Origin: Psychromonas sp030397575
GTDB taxonomy: Bacteria; Pseudomonadota; Gammaproteobacteria; Enterobacterales; Psychromonadaceae
DNA length: 64,000 bases
Reading direction: 5' to 3' (one strand)
NCBI RefSeq assembly: GCF_046250175.1
Contig: NZ_CP176468.1
This document shows positions 24,630-34,042 of the stretch, piece by piece (within the stretch, counting starts at the first letter, position 1; every line of letters starts with the position of its first letter). The position numbers and the translations under genes are program-made. The notes beneath the pieces are model-generated. The model was not told where the DNA came from and ran no database searches. It saw only the letters and a program-made list of their open reading frames with translations.

Positions 24630-26624
24630 TTATAAATTAGCATAATCCAAAGTGATATGTGCAGCTTCTATTAAAAAAGCATCAAGCGGTTCAAAATCAT
24701 CTGGCACATCGTCTAATGACTTAACTGTTTTAAGCCCTGCACGTTTAAGACGTTCGTTAGTACGAATTAGATTTTTAGCTTTATTTTTTTCACGCTCGGC
24801 TACACGTTCTTTTTCTACTAAAGAGATACTCTTATCATCTTTTTCTAGACGATACTCTTCGATATCTTCAGCTAAGTAAGTAAACTCAACTTCTTTTTTA
24901 ATACGTTGTTGATGCTCTGCTTCAAGGATCTTAACATCCTTGCTCAAATCATCGACTTTGTTGTATTTAGCTGATTTAATATTATCCCATGGTAGTGCAT
25001 TTTTCGCTAAACTTTCACCTGTGTCTTTTGAATCAATTGCTGTCGGGAAAGCAATATCAGGTACTACACCTTTGTTTTGTGTACTGCCTCCATTAATGCG
25101 ATAGAACTTAGCGATAGTATATTGTACAGAGCCTACAGCATCTTGATTTGTATCATAGTAGCGAGCAATACGACGATGTTGTTGAACGGTACCTTTACCG
25201 TAACTTTGCTCACCAATAATAATTGCACGGCCGTAATCTTGTAAGGCTGCAGCAAAGATTTCAGAGGCAGAAGCGCTATTACGATTAATTAACACAGTCA
25301 ATGGGCCATCATAAGAGATATCTTCATTATCATCGAATTGTACTGAGATTTCTTGGCGGCTATCTCTAACTTGCACAACAGGTCCAGTTTTGATAAATAA
25401 ACCTGTTAGTAATGTAGCTTCACTTAACGCACCACCACCATTGTTACGCAGATCAATCACTATACCTTTAACATCTTTCTTCGCTAATGAAGCCAATTCA
25501 CGTTCAACATCTTTACTTAAATTAATATAGAAACTTGGAATCGAAATAACACCAATATTTTTGCCATCAATCACTTCAACAGACGACTTCGCTTCTCTGT
25601 CTTCAAGGTGAATCTCTTCACGCACAATTTTAATGACTTTGTTCACATCACCGGTTTTGCCAGATAATATTTGTAATTGAACCGTAGTGCCTTTTGGCCC
25701 TTTAATAAGCTCAACTATGTCATCTAAACGCCAGCCAACCACATCAACGATCTTCTCGCCTTCTTGTCCGACACCGATAATTTTATCGTCTTTTGCTAAT
25801 AGTTTGGATTTTTCAGCAGGTCCACCTGGCACTAAACTACGCACTACAGTGTAATCATCTTCTAGCTGAAGCACTGCACCAATCCCTTCTAATGACAGAT
25901 TCATTTCCATTTTAAAACGTTCTGCATTGCGAGGTGATAAGTAACTGGTATGCGGTTCAATAGTATAAGCATACGCATTCATAAAAGTTTGGAATACATC
26001 TTCACTTTCAGTTTGTGTTAGGTATTTCAACGAATAATTATAACGTTTAGTTAATAACGTTTTAATTTCAGGCCATTCTTTACCAGATAGTTTTAAAGTG
26101 AGTGCATCAGACTTAACACGAGCTTGCCATAACGCATCTAATTCTTGCTTATCTTTCGGCCAATCCGCATCGGTACGATCATATTGATAAGATTGCTCTG
26201 TATCAAACGTGATCTCTTTATCTAATAACGACAATGCATAGCTGAAACGCTCAAATCGACGTGTTAAGTTTAACTGGTAAATAGCGTAGATAGAATCTAA
26301 CTGACCAAACTTCAAGTTATCATCGAAGCTGTATTGATAAGCTTTCATTTCATCGATATCACTTTGCATAAAGATTTGTTTATTAAAATCTAACTGCTCA
26401 ATATAACGATCAAATACTTTTTTTGATAATTCATCATTTAGAGGAATATATTTATAATGAGAGCGACTAAATAAGTCACTCACTCTTTTCGCCACTTTTG
26501 CATGTTGAGACTCTTGATGCAGCTGTGGAATCTCGTTTAGTGTTGTACTATCAGAGGCGGCAAAGGTGACCCCAACAAAACAGAGCTGGGATAAAATTAA
26601 TACATGACGAAAGAGTTTTTTCAT
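24630..26624 (-). CDS. prc: Tail-specific (C-terminal processing) protease Prc
   Basis: A 664-residue periplasmic S41 serine protease that cuts proteins with nonpolar C-termini and trims the peptidoglycan hydrolase regulator network. A signal peptide of ~22 residues ends FAASDS. A PDZ domain lies at about residues 240-330, and the protease core has catalytic Ser452 in NRNSASASEIFAAALQDYG and Lys477 in GEQSYGKGTVQ, spaced 25 residues as in E. coli (Ser430/Lys455). The DUF3340-like C-terminal extension is charged and helical. It starts 12 bases after proQ, the same operon as in E. coli. Confidence 0.97.
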   Translation of the reverse strand: MKKLFRHVLILSQLCFVGVTFAASDSTTLNEIPQLHQESQHAKVAKRVSDLFSRSHYKYIPLNDELSKKVFDRYIEQLDFNKQIFMQSDIDEMKAYQYSFDDNLKFGQLDSIYAIYQLNLTRRFERFSYALSLLDKEITFDTEQSYQYDRTDADWPKDKQELDALWQARVKSDALTLKLSGKEWPEIKTLLTKRYNYSLKYLTQTESEDVFQTFMNAYAYTIEPHTSYLSPRNAERFKMEMNLSLEGIGAVLQLEDDYTVVRSLVPGGPAEKSKLLAKDDKIIGVGQEGEKIVDVVGWRLDDIVELIKGPKGTTVQLQILSGKTGDVNKVIKIVREEIHLEDREAKSSVEVIDGKNIGVISIPSFYINLSKDVERELASLAKKDVKGIVIDLRNNGGGALSEATLLTGLFIKTGPVVQVRDSRQEISVQFDDNEDISYDGPLTVLINRNSASASEIFAAALQDYGRAIIIGEQSYGKGTVQQHRRIARYYDTNQDAVGSVQYTIAKFYRINGGSTQNKGVVPDIAFPTAIDSKDTGESLAKNALPWDNIKSAKYNKVDDLSKDVKILEAEHQQRIKKEVEFTYLAEDIEEYRLEKDDKSISLVEKERVAEREKNKAKNLIRTNERLKRAGLKTVKSLDDVPDDFEPLDAFLIEAAHITLDYANL

Positions 26625-26636
26625 TAAAAAGACCTT

Positions 26637-27266
26637 TTATACGATTAAATGCTTAGCTTTCACTTTCACAACCATTCCTGAATCTAGTTGCACTTGAACT
26701 TCTTCTTTTAAGATTTCTACTACTGTAGCAGAGACGGGAGACTTACCTAGCAAGACTTTGACTGGCTGAGAAACTTTAAGTTCATTATGGTTAGCTTCTT
26801 TATATTGGCTTAAGTCAATTTCAGGTTTCTTAGCAGCTTTCTTGGGTGCATCTTTTTTACGCGTTGGAATAGCCACTTTTTTAGCTGCACGATTTGGCGT
26901 TTTAGCCGTCTCGTTTTTCTTTTTATTAGCAAAGGCTTTTTCTTTGCTTTCTTTTAATGATAACTGTGCGTGATCAGCATGTTCTTGTGATACTTCATCA
27001 CCTTCAACACCGTCTAAATCAACACGTTTTGCCCCGGCTTTTACACAGTGCAGGTAACGCCAGCTCATTGTGTATTGACGTAATGCACCACGTAATTGTG
27101 TTTTACTAACACGAGGTTCATTTTCTAGACGAGCAGCTAATTCTTGAAATACACCAATTTTTAATGGTTTTGCAGACTCAGAACCAGCGATAAAGCAAGC
27201 TGGGAACTGTTCTGTTAAGAAGGCAATGATTTGTTTGTTATTTGTAAACTTTTCTGTGTTTTCCAT
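26637..27266 (-). CDS. proQ: RNA chaperone ProQ (FinO domain)
   Basis: A 209-residue RNA-binding protein that stabilises small RNAs and mRNA 3' ends. The FinO-like N-domain covers about residues 1-120 (FPACFIAGSESAKPLKIGVF, LRGALRQYTMSWRYLHCV), followed by a lysine- and alanine-rich linker and a C-terminal Tudor-like domain (VKVLLGKSPVSATVVEIL, VQLDSGMVVKVKAKHLIV). It is slightly shorter than E. coli ProQ (232), mainly in the linker. It is the first gene of proQ-prc and divergent from trhP across 266 bases. Confidence 0.95.
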   Translation of the reverse strand: MENTEKFTNNKQIIAFLTEQFPACFIAGSESAKPLKIGVFQELAARLENEPRVSKTQLRGALRQYTMSWRYLHCVKAGAKRVDLDGVEGDEVSQEHADHAQLSLKESKEKAFANKKKNETAKTPNRAAKKVAIPTRKKDAPKKAAKKPEIDLSQYKEANHNELKVSQPVKVLLGKSPVSATVVEILKEEVQVQLDSGMVVKVKAKHLIV

Positions 27267-27532
27267 GTAAAACCTAATATTTAAAAACGATGTTGAAAGA
27301 TAGCCAAAGTAAATCTCTGATTATCATTAAGAAAATTATTCAGTAGTATAATGTTGCGTTTATTAAATGTGAAACGAATTATCGCTCTAGCCGCTTATTC
27401 CAGCTAATTTAATGATATTTATTATGAATAGTTAATGTTTATCTACTTGTTCTACCCCTTTTTTATAAAAACAAGTAGAATCTTCACATTATTTACAAGT
27501 TATTTTGTTTGATTTTTAACCTAGAGGGACCG

Positions 27533-28876
27533 ATGAAACCTGAACTATTATCGCCAGCAGGCTCTTTAAAAAACATGCGTTACGCTTTTGCATATGGTGC
27601 AGATGCAGTTTATGCCGGTCAACCTCGATACTCTTTACGTGTACGTAACAATGAGTTTAACCTTGAAAAACTACAAATAGGTATAAATGAAGCCCATGCT
27701 CAAGGCAAAAAACTGTATGTCGTGTGTAATATCCAACCACATAACTCTAAATTAAAAACATTTATCCGAGATATGAAACCCGTGGTTGATTTAAAACCAG
27801 ATGCATTAATTATGTCTGACCCTGGTTTAATTATGATGGTACGTGATGTCTTCCCTGATATGCCAATTCATTTAAGTGTACAAGCTAATGCCGTCAACTG
27901 GGCTACCGTTAAGTTTTGGTATCAACAAGGTATCGAACGAGTCATTCTTTCTCGTGAACTTTCCTTGGATGAAATAGAAGACATTCGTTTCCATTGTCCT
28001 GAAATCGAAATTGAAGTCTTTGTACATGGGGCATTGTGCATGGCCTATTCAGGACGTTGCCTATTATCGGGATATATTAATAAACGCGATCCAAACCAAG
28101 GTACATGTACTAATTCGTGCCGTTGGAAATACGATGCCCATCAAGCAACACAGAATGAAACTGGTGACATAGTTGCCATCCAACCAGTAGAGCCAACACT
28201 AGGTGAAGGACAACCAACGGATCAAATGTTCCTTTTACAGGATCAAGGGCGTCCAGGTGAGTACATGCCAGCTTATGAAGATGAGCATGGTACTTATATC
28301 ATGAACTCTAAAGACTTACGTGCAATCCAACATGTCGAGCGATTATTAAAAATGGGCGTACACTCCCTAAAAATTGAAGGTCGCACTAAAAGCTTTTATT
28401 ACTGCGCACGAACTGCTCAAATTTACCGTAAAGCCATGGATGATGCGATCGCCGGTAACCCCTTTGATTCATCATTAATGTCATCATTAGAGAACCTTGC
28501 TCATCGTGGTTATACGGAAGGCTTTCTGAGTCGTCATACGCATGATCAATATCAAAATTACGACTTTGGTTATTCGGTGAGTGAAACGCAACAGTTTGTC
28601 GGTGAAATCATCGGGCGTGATAGCAATGGCTTAGCTGAGGTAAATGTAAAGAACAAATTCCTAGTCGGTGATAAATTGGAGTTAATGACCCCACAGGGTA
28701 ATATCAACTTTAAACTTGAGGGACTACAAAACCGTAAAGGTGAGCAAATAGAGGTTGCACCAGGATCAGGCCATACCTTATATATGCCAATAGCAAAAGA
28801 GATTGATTTAAACCATGGATTATTAATGCGTCACTTAACTCAGGGTAACGATACCCGTCAGCCGCACAAAAACTAA
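27533..28876 (+). CDS. trhP: tRNA hydroxylation protein TrhP (YegQ, U32 family)
   Basis: A ~447-residue U32-family enzyme that, with prephenate, hydroxylates uridine-34 of certain tRNAs to 5-hydroxyuridine. The N-terminus KPELLSPAGSLKNMRYAFAYG, the LCMAYSGRCLLSGYINKRDPNQG-type cysteine block, and SLKIEGRTKSFYYCARTAQ are nearly identical to E. coli YegQ. The ATG at 27533 is preferred over an upstream in-frame TTG because homologues begin with (F)KPELLSPAG and AGAGGG is just upstream. A ferredoxin gene begins after one base, suggesting a dedicated electron donor or cluster supplier. It is a third U32 paralogue in this window besides UbiU and UbiV. Confidence 0.95.
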   Translation: MKPELLSPAGSLKNMRYAFAYGADAVYAGQPRYSLRVRNNEFNLEKLQIGINEAHAQGKKLYVVCNIQPHNSKLKTFIRDMKPVVDLKPDALIMSDPGLIMMVRDVFPDMPIHLSVQANAVNWATVKFWYQQGIERVILSRELSLDEIEDIRFHCPEIEIEVFVHGALCMAYSGRCLLSGYINKRDPNQGTCTNSCRWKYDAHQATQNETGDIVAIQPVEPTLGEGQPTDQMFLLQDQGRPGEYMPAYEDEHGTYIMNSKDLRAIQHVERLLKMGVHSLKIEGRTKSFYYCARTAQIYRKAMDDAIAGNPFDSSLMSSLENLAHRGYTEGFLSRHTHDQYQNYDFGYSVSETQQFVGEIIGRDSNGLAEVNVKNKFLVGDKLELMTPQGNINFKLEGLQNRKGEQIEVAPGSGHTLYMPIAKEIDLNHGLLMRHLTQGNDTRQPHKN

Positions 28877-28877
28877 T

Positions 28878-29126
28878 ATGGCACTATTAATAGAAGACAG
28901 CTGTATAAACTGTGATATGTGTGATCCTGAATGTCCTAATGAAGCGATCACCTTTGGTGCTGAAATATACGAGATCAATCCTGATTTATGTACTGAATGC
29001 GTCGGTTTTTATGAAAAGGCAACTTGTGTCGCAGTTTGCCCTATCAACTGTATCATTATCGATCCAAAACATATTGAAACCCAAGAGCAACTGCTTGATA
29101 AATTTGCTAATTTGCACGCTAGTTAA
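28878..29126 (+). CDS. yfhL: YfhL-type 2[4Fe-4S] ferredoxin
   Basis: An 82-residue dicluster ferredoxin. Cluster-binding cysteines appear in CINCDMCDPECP and CTECVGFYEKATCVAVCP; the insertion between the second cluster's cysteines is typical of the YfhL/Allochromatium type with unusual low-potential clusters. The EINPDLCTECVG and ETQEQLLDKF segments follow E. coli YfhL. It begins one base after trhP and its stop shares a base with the MATE gene start, so the three are one transcript; cooperation with TrhP is an inference from this linkage. Confidence 0.95.
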   Translation: MALLIEDSCINCDMCDPECPNEAITFGAEIYEINPDLCTECVGFYEKATCVAVCPINCIIIDPKHIETQEQLLDKFANLHAS

Positions 29127-30457
29127 TGACATCGATCACAGCTAAATTTACACAGGGTGATATTGCACAGCATATTACGAAAATGGCACTAACCAACGTG
29201 GTTGGTTTAAGTGTCTTTTTTATGGTTGATTTAATCGATATCTATTTCATTAGTTTACTAAAACAACCCCATTTACTATCGGCCATTGCTTATGCGGCCG
29301 CCATACTCTTTTTCACCACCTCTTTTACCATTGCAATGATGATTGCTAATTCAGCAGTAGTAGCTCGGCAAATAGGTCAAAAGCAATATCAAACAGCACA
29401 ACAGTCAGCGATGACTAGTTACCTAATAACCTTTGTTATTAGTATATTGTTGAGTGGATTAGTATTCTGTAACGCAAAAAGCTTACTTCAAATGATAGGT
29501 GCCGAAGGTATCGCATTGCAAGCAGCTTACGATTATCTCACTATCACTATCCTCACCTTTCCAGTCGTGGCACTTGGTATGCAAGCTATCGCGACCTTAC
29601 GAGCGCTGGGTAAAGCCAAAATTGGCATGTACTGCACTATGTCAGCAGGTATCGTTAATTTACTGTTAGATCCTTTATTTATTTTCTATTTTGATTTAGA
29701 TATTAAAGGTGCGGCAATCGCTTCATTAATTGCCCGAAGTACTATGGTTTGTTTAGCCGTTTACTATCTATTAATAAAAGCTAACTTCATTACTAAAATC
29801 CCGCTTAATAGCTTAATAAAAACGATACCAGAGATTACCAGAATTGCTTATCCTGCATGTTTTACACAACTAGCAACACCAATTACTCATTTATATGTCA
29901 CCTATGAAATAGCGAAATTAGGTGCTGATACAGTGGCAGGATGGGCAGTAATCAGTCGATTAATTCCGGTCATTTTTATGATCTTATTTGCGATGCCCGG
30001 TGCTATTGGTCCAATCATCAGCCAAAATATGGGAGCAAAACAATTCAAACGAGTAAAATTGACCTTGAATCATTCCTTAAATTTTATTATCCGTTATGTA
30101 TTTGTAGTCGCTTTACTTTTATCATTTTCCCAAGAATTAATTGTAACGCTCTTTAATGCAACGGGTGAAACTGCGAGCTTACTACGCTTCTTTTGCCAAT
30201 ATATCTGCATAAGCTTTATTTTTGTGGCAATGAACTTAGTGGCAATGTCATTTCTCAATAATGTTGGTCACCCCAAATTAGCTAGTCTGCTTAATATTGG
30301 AAAAATGTCTTTAGGGACAATTCCTTTTGTCAGTATTGGTGCTTATTACTATGGCGCACATGGTATACTTATTGGTCAAGCACTCGGTAGTATTAGCTTT
30401 GCATTCATCGCCATTATATTGTGCTATCAAATCCTAGGTAAGTTAGATTATAATTAA
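29126..30457 (+). CDS. MATE family multidrug/cation efflux transporter
   Basis: A 443-residue inner-membrane protein with about 12 hydrophobic segments and the MATE repeat. The two halves begin with related stretches (KMALTNVVGLSVFFMVDLIDIYF and RIAYPACFTQLATPITHLYV). MATE proteins export cationic drugs or metabolites by Na+ or H+ antiport. The start ATG overlaps the ferredoxin stop codon (TAATG). Substrate unknown; the closeness to trhP-yfhL may be coincidental. Confidence 0.9.
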   Translation: MTSITAKFTQGDIAQHITKMALTNVVGLSVFFMVDLIDIYFISLLKQPHLLSAIAYAAAILFFTTSFTIAMMIANSAVVARQIGQKQYQTAQQSAMTSYLITFVISILLSGLVFCNAKSLLQMIGAEGIALQAAYDYLTITILTFPVVALGMQAIATLRALGKAKIGMYCTMSAGIVNLLLDPLFIFYFDLDIKGAAIASLIARSTMVCLAVYYLLIKANFITKIPLNSLIKTIPEITRIAYPACFTQLATPITHLYVTYEIAKLGADTVAGWAVISRLIPVIFMILFAMPGAIGPIISQNMGAKQFKRVKLTLNHSLNFIIRYVFVVALLLSFSQELIVTLFNATGETASLLRFFCQYICISFIFVAMNLVAMSFLNNVGHPKLASLLNIGKMSLGTIPFVSIGAYYYGAHGILIGQALGSISFAFIAIILCYQILGKLDYN

Positions 30458-30581
30458 CTAATATCAGTGTGATTGATTTTACTAAATAATTGAATTAACT
30501 TATTAAATATTAAGTTAACCTGATACCGTTTATCTTCTAAAGATGAACCGTATTATTATCATAATGGAATAAAGTAATGCT

Positions 30582-32186
30582 ATGCGTTTAATATGCTTAT
30601 TGTCTTTGATTGTTAGCCTCAGCGGTTGTTATCAAAACAAAACGTTAACACAAAATACGCTTATCTATTGTACTGATAGTCAACCGACGTCATTCAATCC
30701 ACAAATAAGCGATGACATAGCTAGTTTAGATGCCACAACACATCAACTGTTTAATCGTTTAGTAAAAGTTGATCCCAATACAAATGAGTTTGTACCTGAT
30801 TTAGCTGAAAGTTGGGAACAAAGTGACGACAAGCTACGCTATCGTTTTACCCTCCGAGAGCATGTTAGTTTTCATCAAACCGACTATTTTACACCAACCA
30901 GATATTTTAATGCAGATGATGTGTTATTCAGTTTTAATCGTATGTTTGATCACCAACACCCTTACCATATGATCAATAATAAAACCGTGAATTACTTTTA
31001 TAACCATCCTTTCACTGATCTGCTTTCCTCTATAAATAAAATAGATGAGCATACAGTTGAGTTTGTTTTGTCGAAACCAGACGTGACATTGCTCGCTAAT
31101 TTAGCTGCACATTATGCAGTGATCCATTCCGCTGAATATGCACAACAATTATTAGCAGAAGGTCATCCGGAAAGAATTGATTTTAAACCTATAGGTACAG
31201 GCCCATTTGTGTTCAAAAGCTTTGATAACAACGGTACGATTCGTTATCAAAAAAACAAGCAATACTGGCATTCGATCAGTAATATTGAAAATCTCATTTT
31301 CTTCACTAATCCAAGTGCAACAAAACGCTATACTAAATTATTATCCGGTGAATGTGATGCAATCTCTTACCCTGCGGCCAGTCAATTAGAAACGATTAGT
31401 GAAAATAAACAAATCAGTTTAAACAGTAAATCAACAGCAAATATATCCTTATTGGCATTCAACACTAAAGCAGAAAAATTAGGTGATCCTCGGGTTCGTC
31501 AAGCATTAGCTAAAGCAATAGATACAGAAACCATTCTTAGGGCTGTTTATTTTCAAAGTGCAATGCAAACCGACACATTGTTAAGTAAACAATCTTGGGC
31601 ATTAAAACCACGGTTTAATGAACAACTATTTAACCCAGAGCAAGCTAAAAAAGAGTTAAATGCAGCGCAATTTAATTTCAACCAATCTTTACAAATTTTG
31701 TTGCCTGATGGTGCTAATGTCTTTAACCCTAATTTTCATAAAACAGCGGAATTAATTCAGGCTAATTTACTCGCAATAGGGGTAAAAAGTACGATTATCA
31801 GCCTTAACGACAACGCATTACAAAGCCATTTAAATAGCGGGGATTATGATGCTTACCTGACTGGCATCAATGTACATATTAACGATCCTGATAGCATATT
31901 CAGACCATTACTCAGTTGTCATTCAACGCCAGAAACGGGTAATACTAGTTATTGGTGTGATACGATGACTCAAGATTTATTGGATGACTCATTAACTGAG
32001 GGTAATTTTGCGCAGCGTATTAAAAACTACTATCAAATTCAGGATATAGTTTATCAACAACGACCTTATCTGCCTATTGCACATGTTTTAAGATTAGATG
32101 CGATTTCTAAATCTATTTTAAACGTAGAAGTCAATCCATTAACTGGCATTAACTTTCAAAATGCCATCAAACAAGATTTGAACTAA
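30582..32186 (+). CDS. sapA: Peptide ABC transporter substrate-binding protein SapA (lipoprotein)
   Basis: A 534-residue extracytoplasmic binding protein of the DppA/OppA family. Blocks such as FTPTRYFNADDVLFSFNRMFD, KPIGTGPF and DPDSIFRPLLSCHS closely follow E. coli SapA. Sap systems are linked to antimicrobial peptide resistance, and in E. coli SapBCDF also exports putrescine. Here the N-terminus has a lipobox ending LSGC at residues 13-16, so the protein should be membrane-anchored; E. coli SapA has a plain signal peptide. It is the first gene of sapABCDF. Confidence 0.94.
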   Translation: MRLICLLSLIVSLSGCYQNKTLTQNTLIYCTDSQPTSFNPQISDDIASLDATTHQLFNRLVKVDPNTNEFVPDLAESWEQSDDKLRYRFTLREHVSFHQTDYFTPTRYFNADDVLFSFNRMFDHQHPYHMINNKTVNYFYNHPFTDLLSSINKIDEHTVEFVLSKPDVTLLANLAAHYAVIHSAEYAQQLLAEGHPERIDFKPIGTGPFVFKSFDNNGTIRYQKNKQYWHSISNIENLIFFTNPSATKRYTKLLSGECDAISYPAASQLETISENKQISLNSKSTANISLLAFNTKAEKLGDPRVRQALAKAIDTETILRAVYFQSAMQTDTLLSKQSWALKPRFNEQLFNPEQAKKELNAAQFNFNQSLQILLPDGANVFNPNFHKTAELIQANLLAIGVKSTIISLNDNALQSHLNSGDYDAYLTGINVHINDPDSIFRPLLSCHSTPETGNTSYWCDTMTQDLLDDSLTEGNFAQRIKNYYQIQDIVYQQRPYLPIAHVLRLDAISKSILNVEVNPLTGINFQNAIKQDLN

Positions 32187-32187
32187 T

Positions 32188-33165
32188 ATGCTGTCATTCT
32201 TAATAAGACGTTTAAATTTATTGTTAATTACGGCGTTTATTCTAACTATTATTGCCTTTGCAATCGATCGAACTATTCTTGTTCACCATCAAACACAGCC
32301 TCTTGTGCAACAAGACTATGTGCTACAGTATTTTTCATATTTATGGCACATATTTAGTGCTGACCTCGGACACTCAGCTTTAGATCAACAACCACTGCTA
32401 CAACGTGGGTTAACCTTTTTTGCTTCAACCTTAGAACTGTGTTTTGTTGCACTTCTATTTTCTTGTATTATCGCTATCCCATTAGGTTTATTAGCGGGTT
32501 TATTTCGAAATACTAAATTAGATTACGCAATCATGACGGTGGCAATTATTGGCTTAGCTTTACCTGTTTTTTGGGTTGGTGTGATGGCTGTATTATTACC
32601 CAGTGTGTGGGGTGATATATTACCCGTAGATGGTAATATGAGCCTAGTTTACGACATTCCAGTTGTGACCGGTTTTCTATTAATAGATACCCTATTTGTT
32701 ACTCCCGAATACGGTTTATTTGCCTTTTTTGATCGGGTTGCTCACCTTATTTTACCAGCGGCGGTATTGTCATTCTTTTTAATTGCTGAAATTGTGCGTT
32801 TAACACGTCATTCAATGACCATGGTAATGCGTAGTAACTATATCCAAACTGCTTATGCAAAAGGTTTTTCTCGTACTAAAATTGTCTTTAAGCATGCACT
32901 GAACAATGCATTACCTCCGATTATCCCGCAATTGAGATTACAACTAAGTACCATCTTGTCTTTTGCGATGACTATTGAGATTGTATTTAATCTTAACGGT
33001 ATAGGTACTTGGCTGTTTAATTCATTGAAAACCGGTGATTATCACGCGTTACCCGCTGGTATGTTAATTATCACTGGCTTTATTTTAATGTTCAGTATCG
33101 CGATAGAAATCATTATGGTGATTATAAGCCCAATTAGAAGAGGTTCGTTATATGCTGATAAATAA
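32188..33165 (+). CDS. sapB: SapB permease
   Basis: A 325-residue membrane permease of the DppB type with about six hydrophobic segments. The coupling-loop motif is YAKGFSRTKIVFKHALNNALPP near residue 225, and IEIVFNLNGIGTWLFNSL is the conserved C-terminal block. It starts one base after sapA stops and overlaps sapC by 14 bases. With SapC it forms the channel. Confidence 0.94.
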   Translation: MLSFLIRRLNLLLITAFILTIIAFAIDRTILVHHQTQPLVQQDYVLQYFSYLWHIFSADLGHSALDQQPLLQRGLTFFASTLELCFVALLFSCIIAIPLGLLAGLFRNTKLDYAIMTVAIIGLALPVFWVGVMAVLLPSVWGDILPVDGNMSLVYDIPVVTGFLLIDTLFVTPEYGLFAFFDRVAHLILPAAVLSFFLIAEIVRLTRHSMTMVMRSNYIQTAYAKGFSRTKIVFKHALNNALPPIIPQLRLQLSTILSFAMTIEIVFNLNGIGTWLFNSLKTGDYHALPAGMLIITGFILMFSIAIEIIMVIISPIRRGSLYADK

Positions 33166-34042
33166 CGGCTTTAATGAAGATAAAATACAATCACCACTAC
33201 GTTATATCTGGTCGATTTTTAAAAGTAAAAGTATTGCTGTTGTCGCAATGTGGGTTATTGTGTGTTTAATTTTGATATCACTCTTTGCCTCATGGTTAGT
33301 GCCTCACTCACCTTTACTTCAAGATCCCGATAAAATGTTACTCCCGCCTTATTGGGTAGATGGAGGCTCTATTGACCATGTATTAGGTACCGATGACCTA
33401 GGAAGAGATACCTTGTCACGCCTATTTCATGGCATTCAATATACCCTAGGTGGCGCGCTATTAATTACGTTTTTTGTATCTATTATAGGCATGTCAATTG
33501 GTGCAGGTGCGGCTCTCACTAAAGGAGTGAAAGCTAGTATTTTACACCATTTGTTAGATGCCCTTCTCGCGATCCCTTCTTTACTGTCAGCGCTAATCTT
33601 AATTACTTTCTTTGGTCCCAGTTATGTTAACTGCTTATTAGCAATCGCCTTATCTTTATTACCTCAATTCATCAGAGCAAGTTATCTGGCCATTGAACAA
33701 GAGTTGAATAAACAATATATCATTGCCTTACAGTTGGACGGTGCAGCCAAAACACGCTTATTCAGATATGGTATATTGCCCAATATTCTTGAGCCAACGA
33801 CCACTATCTTAAACCGGTTATTTACCATGGCGATTATAGAAATTGCGACCTTAGGCTTCTTGGGGTTTGGTGCACAACTACCACAAACAGAATTAGGCTC
33901 CTTGATTGCCAATAATATGGAGTTAATCTATTTATCTCCTTGGTTAGTCGCTTTTCCTGGGTTAGCGATCTTTATCATCATTATTATTGTGAATGTATTT
34001 GCAGAAGGTTTACGTCACGCGGTGATTGAGGGAGAAGAATAA
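33152..34042 (+). CDS. sapC: SapC permease
   Basis: A 296-residue permease of the DppC type. The N-terminal helix is followed by a periplasmic loop with LGTDDLGRDTLSRLFHG, the diagnostic segment of this subfamily; the coupling loop is LQLDGAAKTRLFRYGILPNI. The ribosome site (AGAGG) lies inside sapB. It shares one base with the sapD start. Confidence 0.94.
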   Translation: MLINNGFNEDKIQSPLRYIWSIFKSKSIAVVAMWVIVCLILISLFASWLVPHSPLLQDPDKMLLPPYWVDGGSIDHVLGTDDLGRDTLSRLFHGIQYTLGGALLITFFVSIIGMSIGAGAALTKGVKASILHHLLDALLAIPSLLSALILITFFGPSYVNCLLAIALSLLPQFIRASYLAIEQELNKQYIIALQLDGAAKTRLFRYGILPNILEPTTTILNRLFTMAIIEIATLGFLGFGAQLPQTELGSLIANNMELIYLSPWLVAFPGLAIFIIIIIVNVFAEGLRHAVIEGEE

